A stretch of DNA of 64,000 nucleotides from Bordetella genomosp. 12. GTDB lineage: Bacteria; Pseudomonadota; Gammaproteobacteria; Burkholderiales; Burkholderiaceae_B. The stretch lies in NCBI RefSeq assembly GCF_002261355.1, contig NZ_NEVU01000003.1, forward strand, positions 620,001-684,000. Direction: 5' to 3'. Numbering within the stretch: position 1 is the stretch's first letter; the number at the start of each line of letters is the position of its first letter. Shown piece after piece: positions 1 through 9,001 of this stretch. Made by a program: the position numbers and the translations under genes. The notes below the pieces were generated by a model. That model saw only the letters and a list, made by a program, of their open reading frames with translations, was not told where the DNA came from and searched no databases.

Positions 1-16
1 CCGGCCTTGCGGCCGG
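1..16 (-). terminator. GC hairpin after clpB, at the window edge
   Basis: An inverted repeat with 6-bp arms CCGGCC/GGCCGG and a 4-nt loop begins 18 nt beyond the clpB stop. On the minus strand it would be followed by sequence outside the window, so a T-run cannot be seen. On the plus strand it is followed by TTTC, so it could also terminate a gene arriving from the left. Confidence 0.45.
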
Positions 17-34
17 TTTCGATGCTGCCCAGGC

Positions 35-2638
35 TTACTGCAACGTGCGGGTGAAGACAAACTTGCCGTCGCGGTAATCCACCGGCACGACATCGCGCGG
101 GCCGAACACGCCTTGCAAGATGAGCTTGGCCACCGGGTTCTCGATCTGCTGCTGGATGGCACGCTTGAGCGGCCGCGCGCCAAACACCGGGTCGAAGCCC
201 ACCCGGGCGATCTCGGCCAGGGCCGCGTCGGTGACTTCCAGCTGCATCTCCTGCTTCTCGAGGCGTTCGGCCAGCCGCTTGAGCTGGATGCGCGCAATAG
301 ACTCGATGTGCTGGGCATCCAGGGCATGGAACACCACCACCTCGTCGATGCGATTGAGGAACTCGGGACGCAAGGTCTGCTTGAGTTCTTCCATCACCAC
401 ATCCTTGATGACCTCATAGGGCTTGCCGGTCATGCTCTGGATCTGCTGCGAGCCCAGATTCGAGGTCATGACGATGACGGTGTTGCGGAAGTCCACCGTG
501 CGGCCTTGGCCGTCGGTCAGGCGGCCATCATCGAGCACCTGCAGCAAGACGTTGAACACATCCGGATGGGCTTTCTCGACTTCGTCGAGCAGCACCACGC
601 TGTACGGCTTGCGGCGCACGGCTTCGGTCAGATAGCCGCCCTCTTCGTAGCCCACATAGCCCGGAGGCGCACCGATGAGGCGGGCCACGGAATGCTTTTC
701 CATGAACTCGCTCATGTCGATACGGATCATGTGCTCTTCGGAGTCGAACAGGAAGTCCGCCAGGGCACGCGTGAGTTCGGTCTTGCCCACGCCGGTCGGG
801 CCCAGAAACAGGAAAGACCCATAAGGCTTGGAGGGGTCAGCCAGACCCGCGCGCGAGCGGCGGATGGCATCGGCCACGAGGCTGCACGCTTCTTCCTGGC
901 CCACCACACGCTGATGCAGCGCGTCTTCCATGTGCAGCAGCTTGTCGCGCTCGCCTTCCATCATCTTGGACACCGGAATGCCGGTGGCGCGCGAGACGAC
1001 TTCGGCGATTTCCTCGGCGCCTACCTGCGTGCGCAACAGACGCGGCTTGCCGCCGGCGGTCTCGGCGCGTTCGACATCTTCCTCGGCCAGATCCGCCGCC
1101 TTCAGGCGGGCTTCCAGCTCCGGCAGCTTGCCGTACTGCAGCTCGGCAAGCTTATCGAACTGCCCCTTGCGCTGCAGCTCGGCCATGTCGGCGCGTACGC
1201 GGTCGATCTCTTCCTTGATGGATTGCGTGCCTTGCACGGCGGCCTTCTCGGCCTTCCAGATTTCTTCGTAGTCGTTGTACTCGCGCTGCAGGCGTTCGAG
1301 CTCTTCCTCGATGACGGCCAGCCGGCGCTTGGAAGCGTCGTCGGTTTCTTTTTTGACGGCTTCGCGCTCGATCTTCAACTGGATGATGCGACGATCCAGT
1401 TTGTCCATGACCTCGGGCTTGGAGTCGATCTCCATGCGGATGCGGGAAGCGGCCTCATCGATCAGGTCGATGGCCTTGTCAGGCAGGAAGCGGTCGGTGA
1501 TGTAGCGATGCGACAGCTCGGCGGCCGCGACGATGGCCGGATCCGTGATCTCGACGCCGTGGTGAATCTCGTAGCGCTCCTGCAAACCGCGCAGGATGGC
1601 GATGGTCGACTCGACATCGGGTTCGCCCACGAGCACCTTCTGGAAGCGGCGCTCCAGCGCGGCGTCCTTTTCGATGTACTTGCGGTATTCATCCAGCGTG
1701 GTGGCGCCTATGCAGTGCAGCTCGCCGCGCGCCAGCGCCGGCTTGAGCATGTTGCCCGCATCCATGGCGCCCTCGGCCTTGCCGGCGCCGACCATGGTGT
1801 GCAGCTCGTCGATGAAAACGATGTTTTGCCCGTCGTCCTGGGAGAGTTCCTTCAGTACGGCCTTGAGGCGTTCTTCGAACTCGCCGCGGAACTTCGCGCC
1901 AGCGAGCAGCGCGGCCAGATCCAACGACAGCACGCGCTTGCCGCGCAGCGTCTCGGGGACTTCGTCATTGACGATGCGCTGCGCCAGACCTTCGACGATG
2001 GCGGTTTTACCCACGCCAGGTTCGCCGATGAGCACGGGATTGTTCTTGGTGCGGCGCTGCAGGATCTGAATGGTGCGGCGGATTTCGTCATCGCGGCCGA
2101 TGACGGGATCGAGCTTGCCTTCACGGGCGCGCTCGGTCAGGTCCATGGTGTACTTGGACAAGGCCTCGCGGTTGGACTCGCCTTCGGCCTCGGAAATTTT
2201 TTCGCCGCCGCGCACCGCATCGATGGCGGTTTCGAGCGCTTTTTTCTGCAGCCCGGCTTCGCGCAGGATGCGCCCGGCCTCGCCCTTGTCGTCGGCCAGC
2301 GCCAAGAGGAAGAGTTCGCTGGCGATGAAAGTATCGCCGCGCCGCGCGGCCTCTTTGTCGGTGCGCGTGAGCACGCCCTGCAGATCACGGCTGATCTGTA
2401 CATTGTCGTCGCCGGCGACCTGCGGCAGGGCCCGCATGGCGGTCTCCAGCGCAGGCTGCAGGCGGTTGACCGCCACGCCAGCGCGCGCCAGCAGGCTGCC
2501 CGCGCCGCTGTCGGCGTCGGCCAGCAATGCCGCCAGCACGTGGACCGGCTCGATATAGGGATTGTCGTTGCGGGCTGCAAGGCTTTGCGCGTCCGCCAGG
2601 GCTTGCTGGAACTTGGTGGTAAGTTTGTCGAATCGCAT
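35..2638 (-). CDS. clpB: ATP-dependent disaggregase ClpB
   Basis: Hsp100 chaperone that threads aggregated proteins through a hexameric ring together with DnaK in the cytosol. At 867 residues it has the usual full length. It shows the N-terminal Clp repeat region (about 1-145), a first AAA+ module with Walker A GEPGVGKT near residue 206, a charged coiled-coil middle domain (about 410-525, which distinguishes ClpB from ClpA), and a second AAA+ module with Walker A GPTGVGKT near 605. The start MRFDKLT is the family's usual N terminus. A sigma-32-like promoter lies 61-88 nt upstream, so heat-shock induction is expected. No downstream gene is visible before the window edge. Confidence 0.98.
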   Translation of the reverse strand: MRFDKLTTKFQQALADAQSLAARNDNPYIEPVHVLAALLADADSGAGSLLARAGVAVNRLQPALETAMRALPQVAGDDNVQISRDLQGVLTRTDKEAARRGDTFIASELFLLALADDKGEAGRILREAGLQKKALETAIDAVRGGEKISEAEGESNREALSKYTMDLTERAREGKLDPVIGRDDEIRRTIQILQRRTKNNPVLIGEPGVGKTAIVEGLAQRIVNDEVPETLRGKRVLSLDLAALLAGAKFRGEFEERLKAVLKELSQDDGQNIVFIDELHTMVGAGKAEGAMDAGNMLKPALARGELHCIGATTLDEYRKYIEKDAALERRFQKVLVGEPDVESTIAILRGLQERYEIHHGVEITDPAIVAAAELSHRYITDRFLPDKAIDLIDEAASRIRMEIDSKPEVMDKLDRRIIQLKIEREAVKKETDDASKRRLAVIEEELERLQREYNDYEEIWKAEKAAVQGTQSIKEEIDRVRADMAELQRKGQFDKLAELQYGKLPELEARLKAADLAEEDVERAETAGGKPRLLRTQVGAEEIAEVVSRATGIPVSKMMEGERDKLLHMEDALHQRVVGQEEACSLVADAIRRSRAGLADPSKPYGSFLFLGPTGVGKTELTRALADFLFDSEEHMIRIDMSEFMEKHSVARLIGAPPGYVGYEEGGYLTEAVRRKPYSVVLLDEVEKAHPDVFNVLLQVLDDGRLTDGQGRTVDFRNTVIVMTSNLGSQQIQSMTGKPYEVIKDVVMEELKQTLRPEFLNRIDEVVVFHALDAQHIESIARIQLKRLAERLEKQEMQLEVTDAALAEIARVGFDPVFGARPLKRAIQQQIENPVAKLILQGVFGPRDVVPVDYRDGKFVFTRTLQ

Positions 2639-2698
2639 AGTAGTCGGTTGGCAGTGATGGGAGCCATGCCATAACCCTCAGCCGGCTCGATGACCTAA

Positions 2699-2726
2699 AT
2701 GTGCGGCCAATTGGGTGCATTTCAAG
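2699..2726 (-). promoter_or_regulatory. sigma-32-type heat-shock promoter for clpB
   Basis: On the minus strand CTTGAA (2726-2721) is followed after 14 nt by CCGCACAT (2706-2699). The RpoH consensus is CTTGAA, a 13-15 nt spacer, then CCCCATNT. The -35 hexamer is exact and the -10 octamer matches 5 of its 7 defined positions. Transcription would begin near 2690, about 50 nt before the clpB start. This is a pattern match in the expected place for a classic heat-shock gene; no start site was mapped. Confidence 0.7.
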
Positions 2727-2797
2727 GCCCTTCCCCGCACGCTGAAAATCGACTTACAGTGACTTACACTCCCGCCCATATTTCACAGGCAGTCCTG

Positions 2798-4342
2798 ATG
2801 AGCATAAACGTTTTTGTCTACGGCACGCTACGCAGCGGTGAAATCCATGACCTGAGTCAAGTCGCCGCCGCTCATGGCCTGCCCCGTCCCCTTGCCCTGG
2901 GCGCCGGCCGCGTGCCGGGCTATCTGGTCGACTTCGGCGACTGGCCCGGCCTGGTCCCCGTGGCGGATGGACGCGCCGTGACGGGAGACGTCTACCAGAT
3001 CGATCCGCGACTGCTGCCGCTGCTGGATCAAATCGAGGAGATCGGCCCCGATAGCGACTCCTGTTTCGTCCGCGCCGAGATCGATGTCGACACCGCCGGC
3101 GGGCCCGTGCGCTGCCATTACTACCCCGTGGATCCGGCGCGTCTGCAGGGCGTGCCCGGCATCCCTGACGCGGACTGGGTGTCCTACCGCGCTGCGCGCG
3201 AGGCCGCCGCGCTGACGGCGCTGGAGACCCCCGCCCTGCTGCTGGATACCGACCGGCTGCAGGCCAACGTGGACATGATGCGGCAACGGGCGGCGGCGTT
3301 GGGCGTGACGCTGCGCCCCCACGTCAAGACCGCCAAATGCGTGGAAGTGGCGCTGGCGGCCTGCGGCGGCCAGCCCGGTCCGATCACCGTGTCCACCCTC
3401 AAAGAGGCAGACCAGTTCTTCGCCGCGGGCTTTACCGACATGCTTTACGCCGTCGGCATCACGCCCAACAAGCTCGATCACGTCGCGCGCCTGCGCCGCG
3501 CCGGATGCGATCTGAAAATCATTCTCGACAATCGCGAGGCGGCCCAGGCCGTGTGCGCCGCCCGCAGCCGGCTGGGCCTGGACCTGCCCTGCCTGCTCGA
3601 GATCGACTGCGATGGCCAACGCAGCGGCCTGAAGCCGGACGACCCCGCGTTGACGGCCATTGCCGACCTCCTGCGCGCGGGCGCGGTGACCGTGGCCGGT
3701 GTGCTCACGCATGCCGGCGCCTCCTACACCTGCCGCAGCCGCGAGGCCATCGCGGCGATGGCCGAGCAGGAGCGCACCGCCTGCGTGCAGGCCGCCGCAC
3801 GCTTGCGCGCAGCCGGGCATCCCTGCCCTATCGTCAGCGTGGGCTCCACGCCCACCGCGCGCTATGCGCGCCAGCTCGACGGCGTGACCGAGCTGCGGGC
3901 TGGCGTCTATATGTTCTTCGATCTCGTCATGGCCGGTCTGGATGCCTGCGGCATCGATGACATCGCCCTCTCGGTGCTCGTGACCGTGCTGGGCCATCAG
4001 CCCGAACGGGGTTGGATCATCACGGATGGCGGCTGGATGGCCATGAGCCGCGACCGGGGCACCTCCCACCAGCCCGTGGACCAGGGCTATGGCCGGGTCT
4101 GCGACCGTCTGGGCCGCCCCATCCCCGGGCTGAACATGACCGAGGCCAACCAGGAGCATGGCGTGCTCAGCTTCAGCCCGCCAGAGGCCGGCGATCTGGT
4201 CAAAGACTACCCGGTGGGCTCGCTGCTGCGCATCCTGCCCAATCACGCCTGCGCCACCGCCGCGCAACACCCGCGCTACCACCTGGTGCGCCAGGGCGGC
4301 GACCGCGTCGAGGGAATCTGGGCGAGGTTCAGCGGATGGTGA
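2798..4342 (+). CDS. GGCT-like domain fused to DSD1/D-threonine aldolase-like PLP enzyme
   Basis: Residues 1 to about 136 look like the gamma-glutamylcyclotransferase/AIG2 fold (FVYGTLRSG near the N terminus, LDQIEEIG further on). From about 145 to 514 the protein is a fold-III PLP enzyme of the alanine racemase N-terminal/D-serine dehydratase-like family: RPHVKTAK contains the presumed PLP lysine, VGSTPTAR the phosphate-binding loop, and NHAC near the C terminus the His and Cys that bind metal in D-serine dehydratase and D-threonine aldolase. The ATG at 2798 (MSINVFVYG) is chosen because the 33 codons before it resemble no protein. Likely D-amino-acid degradation; exact substrate unknown. 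No start codon lies between the two domains, so they appear to be one polypeptide. Confidence 0.82.
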   Translation: MSINVFVYGTLRSGEIHDLSQVAAAHGLPRPLALGAGRVPGYLVDFGDWPGLVPVADGRAVTGDVYQIDPRLLPLLDQIEEIGPDSDSCFVRAEIDVDTAGGPVRCHYYPVDPARLQGVPGIPDADWVSYRAAREAAALTALETPALLLDTDRLQANVDMMRQRAAALGVTLRPHVKTAKCVEVALAACGGQPGPITVSTLKEADQFFAAGFTDMLYAVGITPNKLDHVARLRRAGCDLKIILDNREAAQAVCAARSRLGLDLPCLLEIDCDGQRSGLKPDDPALTAIADLLRAGAVTVAGVLTHAGASYTCRSREAIAAMAEQERTACVQAAARLRAAGHPCPIVSVGSTPTARYARQLDGVTELRAGVYMFFDLVMAGLDACGIDDIALSVLVTVLGHQPERGWIITDGGWMAMSRDRGTSHQPVDQGYGRVCDRLGRPIPGLNMTEANQEHGVLSFSPPEAGDLVKDYPVGSLLRILPNHACATAAQHPRYHLVRQGGDRVEGIWARFSGW

Positions 4343-4469
4343 CGCAATGCGAATTCCTGCTAGTTAGCGGCGCAAATCGACGAAATTCTGTCAAGAAGAC
4401 TACAATCTAACGCAAAGAAACCGTGCCACTGCTTCCGCGAGCCGGTGTATCAAGTCTACGAGGTCATGA
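4343..4469 (+). promoter_or_regulatory. Upstream region of fnr
   Basis: This 127-bp gap is clearly less GC-rich than its flanks. It contains TACAAT at 4401-4406, a good -10 hexamer, but no convincing -35 at the right distance. No full FNR box (TTGAT-N4-ATCAA) is visible, so autoregulation is not supported by sequence. Confidence 0.35.
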
Positions 4470-5198
4470 ATGCTCAAGCGGGTTCCTGTCACGCCTGACG
4501 CCGCACATTGTTCCAGTTGCATGCTCGGTCATGTCTGCATCCCTATTGGCATGGCCGCCGCCGAGGTCGAAAAACTCGACGATCTGATCAAGGAACGCGT
4601 GCGGGTCGAAAAAGGCCATACGCTTTACGAACTGGATGCTCCCCTGGATGCGGTCTACGGCGTACGCTACGGGTCGCTCAAGACGCAACTCGAAGACGCC
4701 AGCGGCCAATTGCAGATCACGGGCTTTCATCTGCCCGGCGAAATCGTCGGCCTCGATGGCATGCTCGAGTCACGCCATGTCTCCAACGCCGTGGCGCTGG
4801 AAGACTCGGAAGTCTGCGTCATCCGCCTGTCGGAAATCGATCGCATCTCCAGCCACCTGCCCAGCCTGCAACAGCAGTTTCGCCGGCTCATGAGCCGCGA
4901 GATCACGCGCTCGCATCAGATGCTGGCCACCTTGGGCTCCATGCGCTCCGAGCAGCGCCTGGCGGCGTTTCTGCTCAACCTGTCGCAGCGTTATGCCGCG
5001 CTGGGCTATTCGTCCACCGAATTCGTGCTGCGCATGAGCCGCGAGGAAATCGGCAACTATCTCGGCCTGACGCTGGAGACGGTCAGCCGCCTGTTCTCGC
5101 GCTTTGCCCGCGAAGGGCTGATCCGCATCAACCAGCGCGAGGTCGAGCTGCTCGATCAGCCCGCCCTGCGCCAGTTGCTCGGCCACGAGCACTGCTGA
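4470..5198 (+). CDS. fnr: Oxygen-sensing transcription factor Fnr
   Basis: CRP/FNR-family regulator that binds DNA as a dimer when it holds an oxygen-labile [4Fe-4S] cluster. All four cluster cysteines are present: C14, C17 and C23 at the N terminus and C116 in the sensor domain, with spacing matching E. coli FNR. The cyclic-nucleotide-binding fold occupies about 30-150 and the HTH about 175-225. Its recognition helix reads ETVSR, the E-x2-S-R pattern that reads TTGAT half-sites. Bordetella literature calls this gene btr. A secreted hydrolase follows after 7 nt, perhaps co-transcribed. It probably acts on respiratory genes; no target was established here. Confidence 0.95.
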   Translation: MLKRVPVTPDAAHCSSCMLGHVCIPIGMAAAEVEKLDDLIKERVRVEKGHTLYELDAPLDAVYGVRYGSLKTQLEDASGQLQITGFHLPGEIVGLDGMLESRHVSNAVALEDSEVCVIRLSEIDRISSHLPSLQQQFRRLMSREITRSHQMLATLGSMRSEQRLAAFLLNLSQRYAALGYSSTEFVLRMSREEIGNYLGLTLETVSRLFSRFAREGLIRINQREVELLDQPALRQLLGHEHC

Positions 5199-5205
5199 CG
5201 CGCCC

Positions 5206-6357
5206 ATGAAGCCTAGCGGTGGCGGGTTCCGCCTAGCTCTTGCCGCGGCCTGCGCCTGCCTGCCCGCGGCTGCCGCGCTCGCGCAGGCAGCCCTGCCGGG
5301 CAGCGAGGAGCCCGATCCCTACGAAGAGCCGGTGGCCGCATCCGTACTGCCCACGCCGCCCTGGCGCGCGCTGGAGCTCGGCCGGCCCGGGCAACGCTAC
5401 CCTTTCCCCGTTTACGCCAGCAAGAATCTCAAGCGCGATGACTTGCGCGGCATCCGCCGGCTGGTCATCGTCGTGCACGGCGTCAAGCGCGACGCCACGC
5501 GCTCTTATGAGGCCGTCTCCGCCCTGATGGGCAACAATGCCGAACGCCAGGACGACACGCTCATCATTGCGCCAAAGTTCTCCAGCGCGATCGACACCGG
5601 TTTCGGCCATATGCCGGCCTGGCGCCGCGCCAGTTGGGAAGACGGCGAACTGAGCATGCAGGTCAAGGGCCGGCCCGCGCCGGTGAGTTCCATGCAGGTG
5701 CTCGATGACCTCCTGCATGAACTGGCCAATGCCGAACGCCTGCCGGCGCTGCGCACCGTGGTGCTGGCCGGCCATTCGGCCGGCGCGCAACTCATCCAGC
5801 GTTATGCCGTGCTGAACAACCTGGATGATGACCTGCGCAACAAAGGCCTGGACGTGCGCTACGTGGTGGCCAACCCCTCGTCCTATCTCTACCTCACGCC
5901 CGAGCGTCCGCGCGCCGACGGGCGCGGCTTCGCGCCTTACGAGCGCGGCATCTGCCCGACCTACAACCAATACAAATACGGTCTGGACCAAATCCCTGCC
6001 TATCTGCGCAACGGCGATCCGGCGCGGCTGGCCCCGCGCTATGCCGCCCGCCACGTCACGTATCTGCTGGGCGGCGCCGACAACAATCCCGAACATCAGT
6101 TTCTGGACAAGACCTGCGGCGCCGAGGCGCAGGGCGCCACGCGCTGGGCGCGCGGCCTGGGCCATTGGCGCTACGAACTGGCCAGCGCGCAGCGCCATCC
6201 CGACTGGCCGGCGCTCGTGCACCAGGCCCAGGAGGTCGTCGACACCGGCCACAATGTAGCGGCCATGTTTGGCTCGACGTGCGGCGCGCGCGCGTTGCTG
6301 GGCGAAACCAGCGCCCCCCTGACGCAGGGCGCGCCCTGCCTGCCCATCACGCGCTAA
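5206..6357 (+). CDS. Exported alpha/beta-hydrolase-like protein
   Basis: This 383-residue protein has an N-terminal signal peptide (hydrophobic run about 8-27, cleavage near ALAQA) and an alpha/beta-hydrolase core. HGV at 91-93 is the oxyanion-hole strand, GHSAG gives nucleophile Ser191, and a late DTGHN supplies a candidate catalytic His. Four Cys in the C-terminal third suit a periplasmic disulfide-bonded protein. The gene starts 7 nt after fnr on the same strand and ends 9 nt from the convergent MFS gene. The substrate is not recognisable; the family includes lipases and esterases. Confidence 0.75.
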   Translation: MKPSGGGFRLALAAACACLPAAAALAQAALPGSEEPDPYEEPVAASVLPTPPWRALELGRPGQRYPFPVYASKNLKRDDLRGIRRLVIVVHGVKRDATRSYEAVSALMGNNAERQDDTLIIAPKFSSAIDTGFGHMPAWRRASWEDGELSMQVKGRPAPVSSMQVLDDLLHELANAERLPALRTVVLAGHSAGAQLIQRYAVLNNLDDDLRNKGLDVRYVVANPSSYLYLTPERPRADGRGFAPYERGICPTYNQYKYGLDQIPAYLRNGDPARLAPRYAARHVTYLLGGADNNPEHQFLDKTCGAEAQGATRWARGLGHWRYELASAQRHPDWPALVHQAQEVVDTGHNVAAMFGSTCGARALLGETSAPLTQGAPCLPITR

Positions 6358-6366
6358 GCCCCCGCA

Positions 6367-7782
6367 TCAGACCGGCTTTTCCGTCGGCGGCTCGCCCGCC
6401 CCATCGGCCGGCAACACCGTCGCAGCCTCTCCCGGCTCTGCCACCACATTGTCGAATGCGGCCGTGCCCGCCGGAGGCTCGGCCGCCGGCGCGGGAGGCT
6501 GCACCACCCCGGCTTCCGGGGTGAGCATTTCCATGGCGGGATCGACCTCGACATCCACGCGCGGATCGAGCGTGACCATGGCCGGCGAGGACTGCAGCGT
6601 GTCGGGCATGGGTACGAAATGCACCGGCGCCTCGTCGACCTGATGCAGGCCGGTGACCGCGCTGGGCCGCACGCGCCAGACCAGGATGAGCGCACAGAGG
6701 GGAACAAACACGTAATACATGGCGTAGCCCCCGAGCGACATCATGATGCCGGCCACCAAGGGCCCCAGGCAGGCGCCCACGCCGTAGACCATCAACAGCA
6801 CGGCGCTCAGGCTCACCCGCCGCTCGGCCTCGACGTGGTCATTGGCCAGCGCCGCGCCCAGGGGGTAGAGCGTGAACTGCAGCACGCCCAGCAGCGCCGA
6901 CAGACATAGCAGCAGCCAGAAAGGCAGATCCAGCCAACCCCACATGAACACCGGCACCAGGACCAGGATGGCGGCATTGCAGCGGATCAGCCCGGCGCGG
7001 TTGATGCGGTCGGACAGCCAGCCTATGGGCCATTGCGACAGCAGGCCGGCGGTGACCGAGACGGCCACGAACAGCGCGACCTGCGAGGTTTCCAGGCCAT
7101 GCTTGGCGGCGTAGACGGGCGCCAGGCCATAAAAGGCGCCGCTCAGGTTGCCGGCCACGAAGAGCACAGTCATGGCCAGCGGCACGCGTTTGACGAAGAA
7201 AAAGAAATCCAGCGGCGCGGGCCGCGGCGTGGGCGGGTGGGAGCGGGCCGTGACCGCGATGGGCACCAGACACAGCACCAGGCACATCGCCACCAGGATG
7301 AGGGGGCCGTCATCGAGGACCCCGTAGAAGGTGAGCGCCAACTGCCCCAGCACCGTGCCCAGGCCGGACACCACCATGTAGACCGAAAAGACGCGGCCGC
7401 GCTGATGGTTTTCGGTCTGCTCATTGAGCCAGCTCTCGATCACCATGAATTCGGTCACCATCATGATGCCGGAGATCAGGCGCAGCACCAGCCAGATCGG
7501 CAGACTCTCGGTCTGGGCCTGCAGCAGAATCATGCTGGTGGCCACGGCCGCGCAGGCCACGAAAGCGCGGATGTGACCGACCCGGATGATGAGTTTGTGA
7601 CCCAGCCGCGCACCGCAGACCAGGCCCAGGTAGTACCCGGCGATCATGGAGCCGATCCAGACTTCATTGACGGATTTCGCCGTCAGTGTCAGCCCCATAT
7701 AGGTGTTGAACAGGCCCGTGCCGATCAGCATCAGCAGCGTGGCGAAATACAGCGACGAAAACGAGAAGATGGTCGATAGCAT
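6367..7782 (-). CDS. MFS transporter, YcaD-like
   Basis: Major facilitator superfamily permease of the inner membrane, with about 12 hydrophobic segments between residues 1 and 390. It resembles the YcaD/TtgA-type branch (early segment with NTYMGLTL, conserved MVTEFMVIESWLNE stretch in the middle of the first half). The C-terminal 80 residues are an unusual Pro/Ala/Glu-rich hydrophilic tail after the last helix. Substrate unknown. It lies 69 nt downstream of the peroxiredoxin on the same strand, but a strong hairpin separates them, so joint transcription is uncertain. Confidence 0.85.
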   Translation of the reverse strand: MLSTIFSFSSLYFATLLMLIGTGLFNTYMGLTLTAKSVNEVWIGSMIAGYYLGLVCGARLGHKLIIRVGHIRAFVACAAVATSMILLQAQTESLPIWLVLRLISGIMMVTEFMVIESWLNEQTENHQRGRVFSVYMVVSGLGTVLGQLALTFYGVLDDGPLILVAMCLVLCLVPIAVTARSHPPTPRPAPLDFFFFVKRVPLAMTVLFVAGNLSGAFYGLAPVYAAKHGLETSQVALFVAVSVTAGLLSQWPIGWLSDRINRAGLIRCNAAILVLVPVFMWGWLDLPFWLLLCLSALLGVLQFTLYPLGAALANDHVEAERRVSLSAVLLMVYGVGACLGPLVAGIMMSLGGYAMYYVFVPLCALILVWRVRPSAVTGLHQVDEAPVHFVPMPDTLQSSPAMVTLDPRVDVEVDPAMEMLTPEAGVVQPPAPAAEPPAGTAAFDNVVAEPGEAATVLPADGAGEPPTEKPV

Positions 7783-7820
7783 GGGCAGGCGGGCAGCAGA
7801 GGATACGAGGGGGCTGCACG

Positions 7821-7842
7821 GGAGGCCGGACCGCCGGCCTCC
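7821..7842 (-). terminator. Strong hairpin between peroxiredoxin and MFS gene
   Basis: A perfect 9-bp inverted repeat GGAGGCCGG/CCGGCCTCC with a 4-nt loop begins 10 nt past the peroxiredoxin stop. No T-run follows on the minus strand. It may be a weak terminator or an RNA-stabilising stem that separates expression of the two genes. Confidence 0.4.
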
Positions 7843-7851
7843 TGAAAATCA

Positions 7852-8355
7852 TCAGATCTGGGACAGCAGCGTGTCGGCGTCGCTGACTTCGAACTTGCCA
7901 CCCGCTTCGATGTTCAGCTTGGTGACCACGCCGTCTTCGATCAGCGCCGAGTAACGTTGCGAGCGCACACCCATGCCGCGGGCGATGAGATCCAGCTCCA
8001 GGCCCAGCTCGCGCGTCCACAGCGCCGAACCGTCGGCCAACATGCGCACCTTGCCGCCGGCCTGCTGCTCGCGACCCCAGGCGCCCATCACGAAGGCATC
8101 GTTGACCGCCACGCACCAGATCTCATCGACACCCTTGTCGGCAAAGGCCTGGGCCTGGGCGATGAACCCCGGCAGATGCTTGGCCGAGCAGGTCGGGGTG
8201 AACGCGCCGGGCACGGCAAACAGCGCAATCTTCTTGCCGCGCGTCAGGTCGGCGACCTCGAAGGCATTGGGGCCGAGCTGGCAACCCGGAGTTTCGGTTT
8301 CGATGAACTCGGTGAGCGTGCCGTTCGGTACGCGGTCGCCAACGGAAATGGTCAT
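7852..8355 (-). CDS. Peroxiredoxin, Prx5 subfamily
   Basis: Thiol peroxidase of the AhpC/TSA family, cytosolic, reducing hydrogen peroxide and organic hydroperoxides. PGAFTPTCS carries the peroxidatic cysteine (C56 in the chosen reading), and the length of 167 residues matches bacterial Prx5 without a fused glutaredoxin domain. A TTG lies four codons upstream (8367), but the ATG at 8355 is preferred: GGAG sits 6 nt before it on the minus strand, overlapping the TTG. The N terminus MTISVGDRVP is also typical. Reductant unknown. Confidence 0.93.
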   Translation of the reverse strand: MTISVGDRVPNGTLTEFIETETPGCQLGPNAFEVADLTRGKKIALFAVPGAFTPTCSAKHLPGFIAQAQAFADKGVDEIWCVAVNDAFVMGAWGREQQAGGKVRMLADGSALWTRELGLELDLIARGMGVRSQRYSALIEDGVVTKLNIEAGGKFEVSDADTLLSQI

Positions 8356-8572
8356 GTATTTCTCCAACAGGAACGATTATCTATTTGGTTTGCACAGCAC
8401 CGCTGTCGCGGCCTGCCCTCCATCATAGATCCTGCGCGCGCCAGCGGGGTTGGCGCCGGTGCGGGAAAAGCCTGCGCACAGACTGAAACGTCTGCAAACC
8501 GGCCCGCAGCGCCGCCGCGGCCCCGGCTTGGTCATAATGAAACGTTGCGAACAAGCGACGGAGGACCCCACC
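8356..8572. promoter_or_regulatory. Divergent promoter region, peroxiredoxin / small exported protein
   Basis: This 217-bp region separates divergent genes. Near the peroxiredoxin, the minus strand reads TAGATAAT (about 8386-8379), a plausible -10. CATAAT at 8533-8538 may serve the rightward gene. No recognisable operator for OxyR or Fnr is seen. Confidence 0.3.
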
Positions 8573-8992
8573 ATGCGAGCCCTATGGATTGCAGCGGCCG
8601 CCCTGGCGAGCACGGCTCAGGCGCAAACCCCCGCCGAGCCCGGCGGCCAGACCACCTTCGAGCAAATCATCACCGCGGCCGGCGCCACCAATGGCGCGGC
8701 GCGGCTGTGCGGCGCTTCCGACCCCGATCTGCGCCAGCACGAATCCAACTGGCAGGTAAATCTGAAGCGCTATGCGCAGGAGTACCGCTACGACACCACG
8801 GCGCTCAATACCCGCTTTGCGCAGGGCCAGGAGACCGGCCGGCAAATGATGGAGCAGATGCGCCAGGCCAGCGTGGACGGCTGCGCCGGCGTACTGGGCA
8901 GTTTTCAGCGCGAGCGCGCCATCGGCTACAGCGAAATGAAGCAGGCCATCGCCGAAGTCACCGATGGCCTGCCGCGCACGCCCGCCCGCTGA
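8573..8992 (+). CDS. Small exported protein of unknown function
   Basis: This 139-residue protein has a clean signal peptide (MRALWIAAAALASTAQAQ, cleavage after residue 18). The mature part is about 120 residues, mostly helical in composition, with only two cysteines (C46 and C104) that could form a disulfide in the periplasm. The ATG at 8573 is preceded by GGAGGA at 8559-8564, and the reading upstream of it is not protein-like. I recognise no family. It stands alone between a divergent peroxiredoxin and a convergent dienelactone hydrolase. Confidence 0.72.
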   Translation: MRALWIAAAALASTAQAQTPAEPGGQTTFEQIITAAGATNGAARLCGASDPDLRQHESNWQVNLKRYAQEYRYDTTALNTRFAQGQETGRQMMEQMRQASVDGCAGVLGSFQRERAIGYSEMKQAIAEVTDGLPRTPAR

Positions 8993-9001
8993 ACGGCGTG
9001 C

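Noticed and set aside
113-2674. 853-codon open frame on the plus strand opposite clpB
   Set aside because: It mirrors the clpB frame in GC-rich DNA, its translation is low-complexity with no domain, and clpB is certain.
4343-4469. FNR box for autoregulation of fnr
   Set aside because: No TTGAT-N4-ATCAA match, even with two mismatches, was found by eye.
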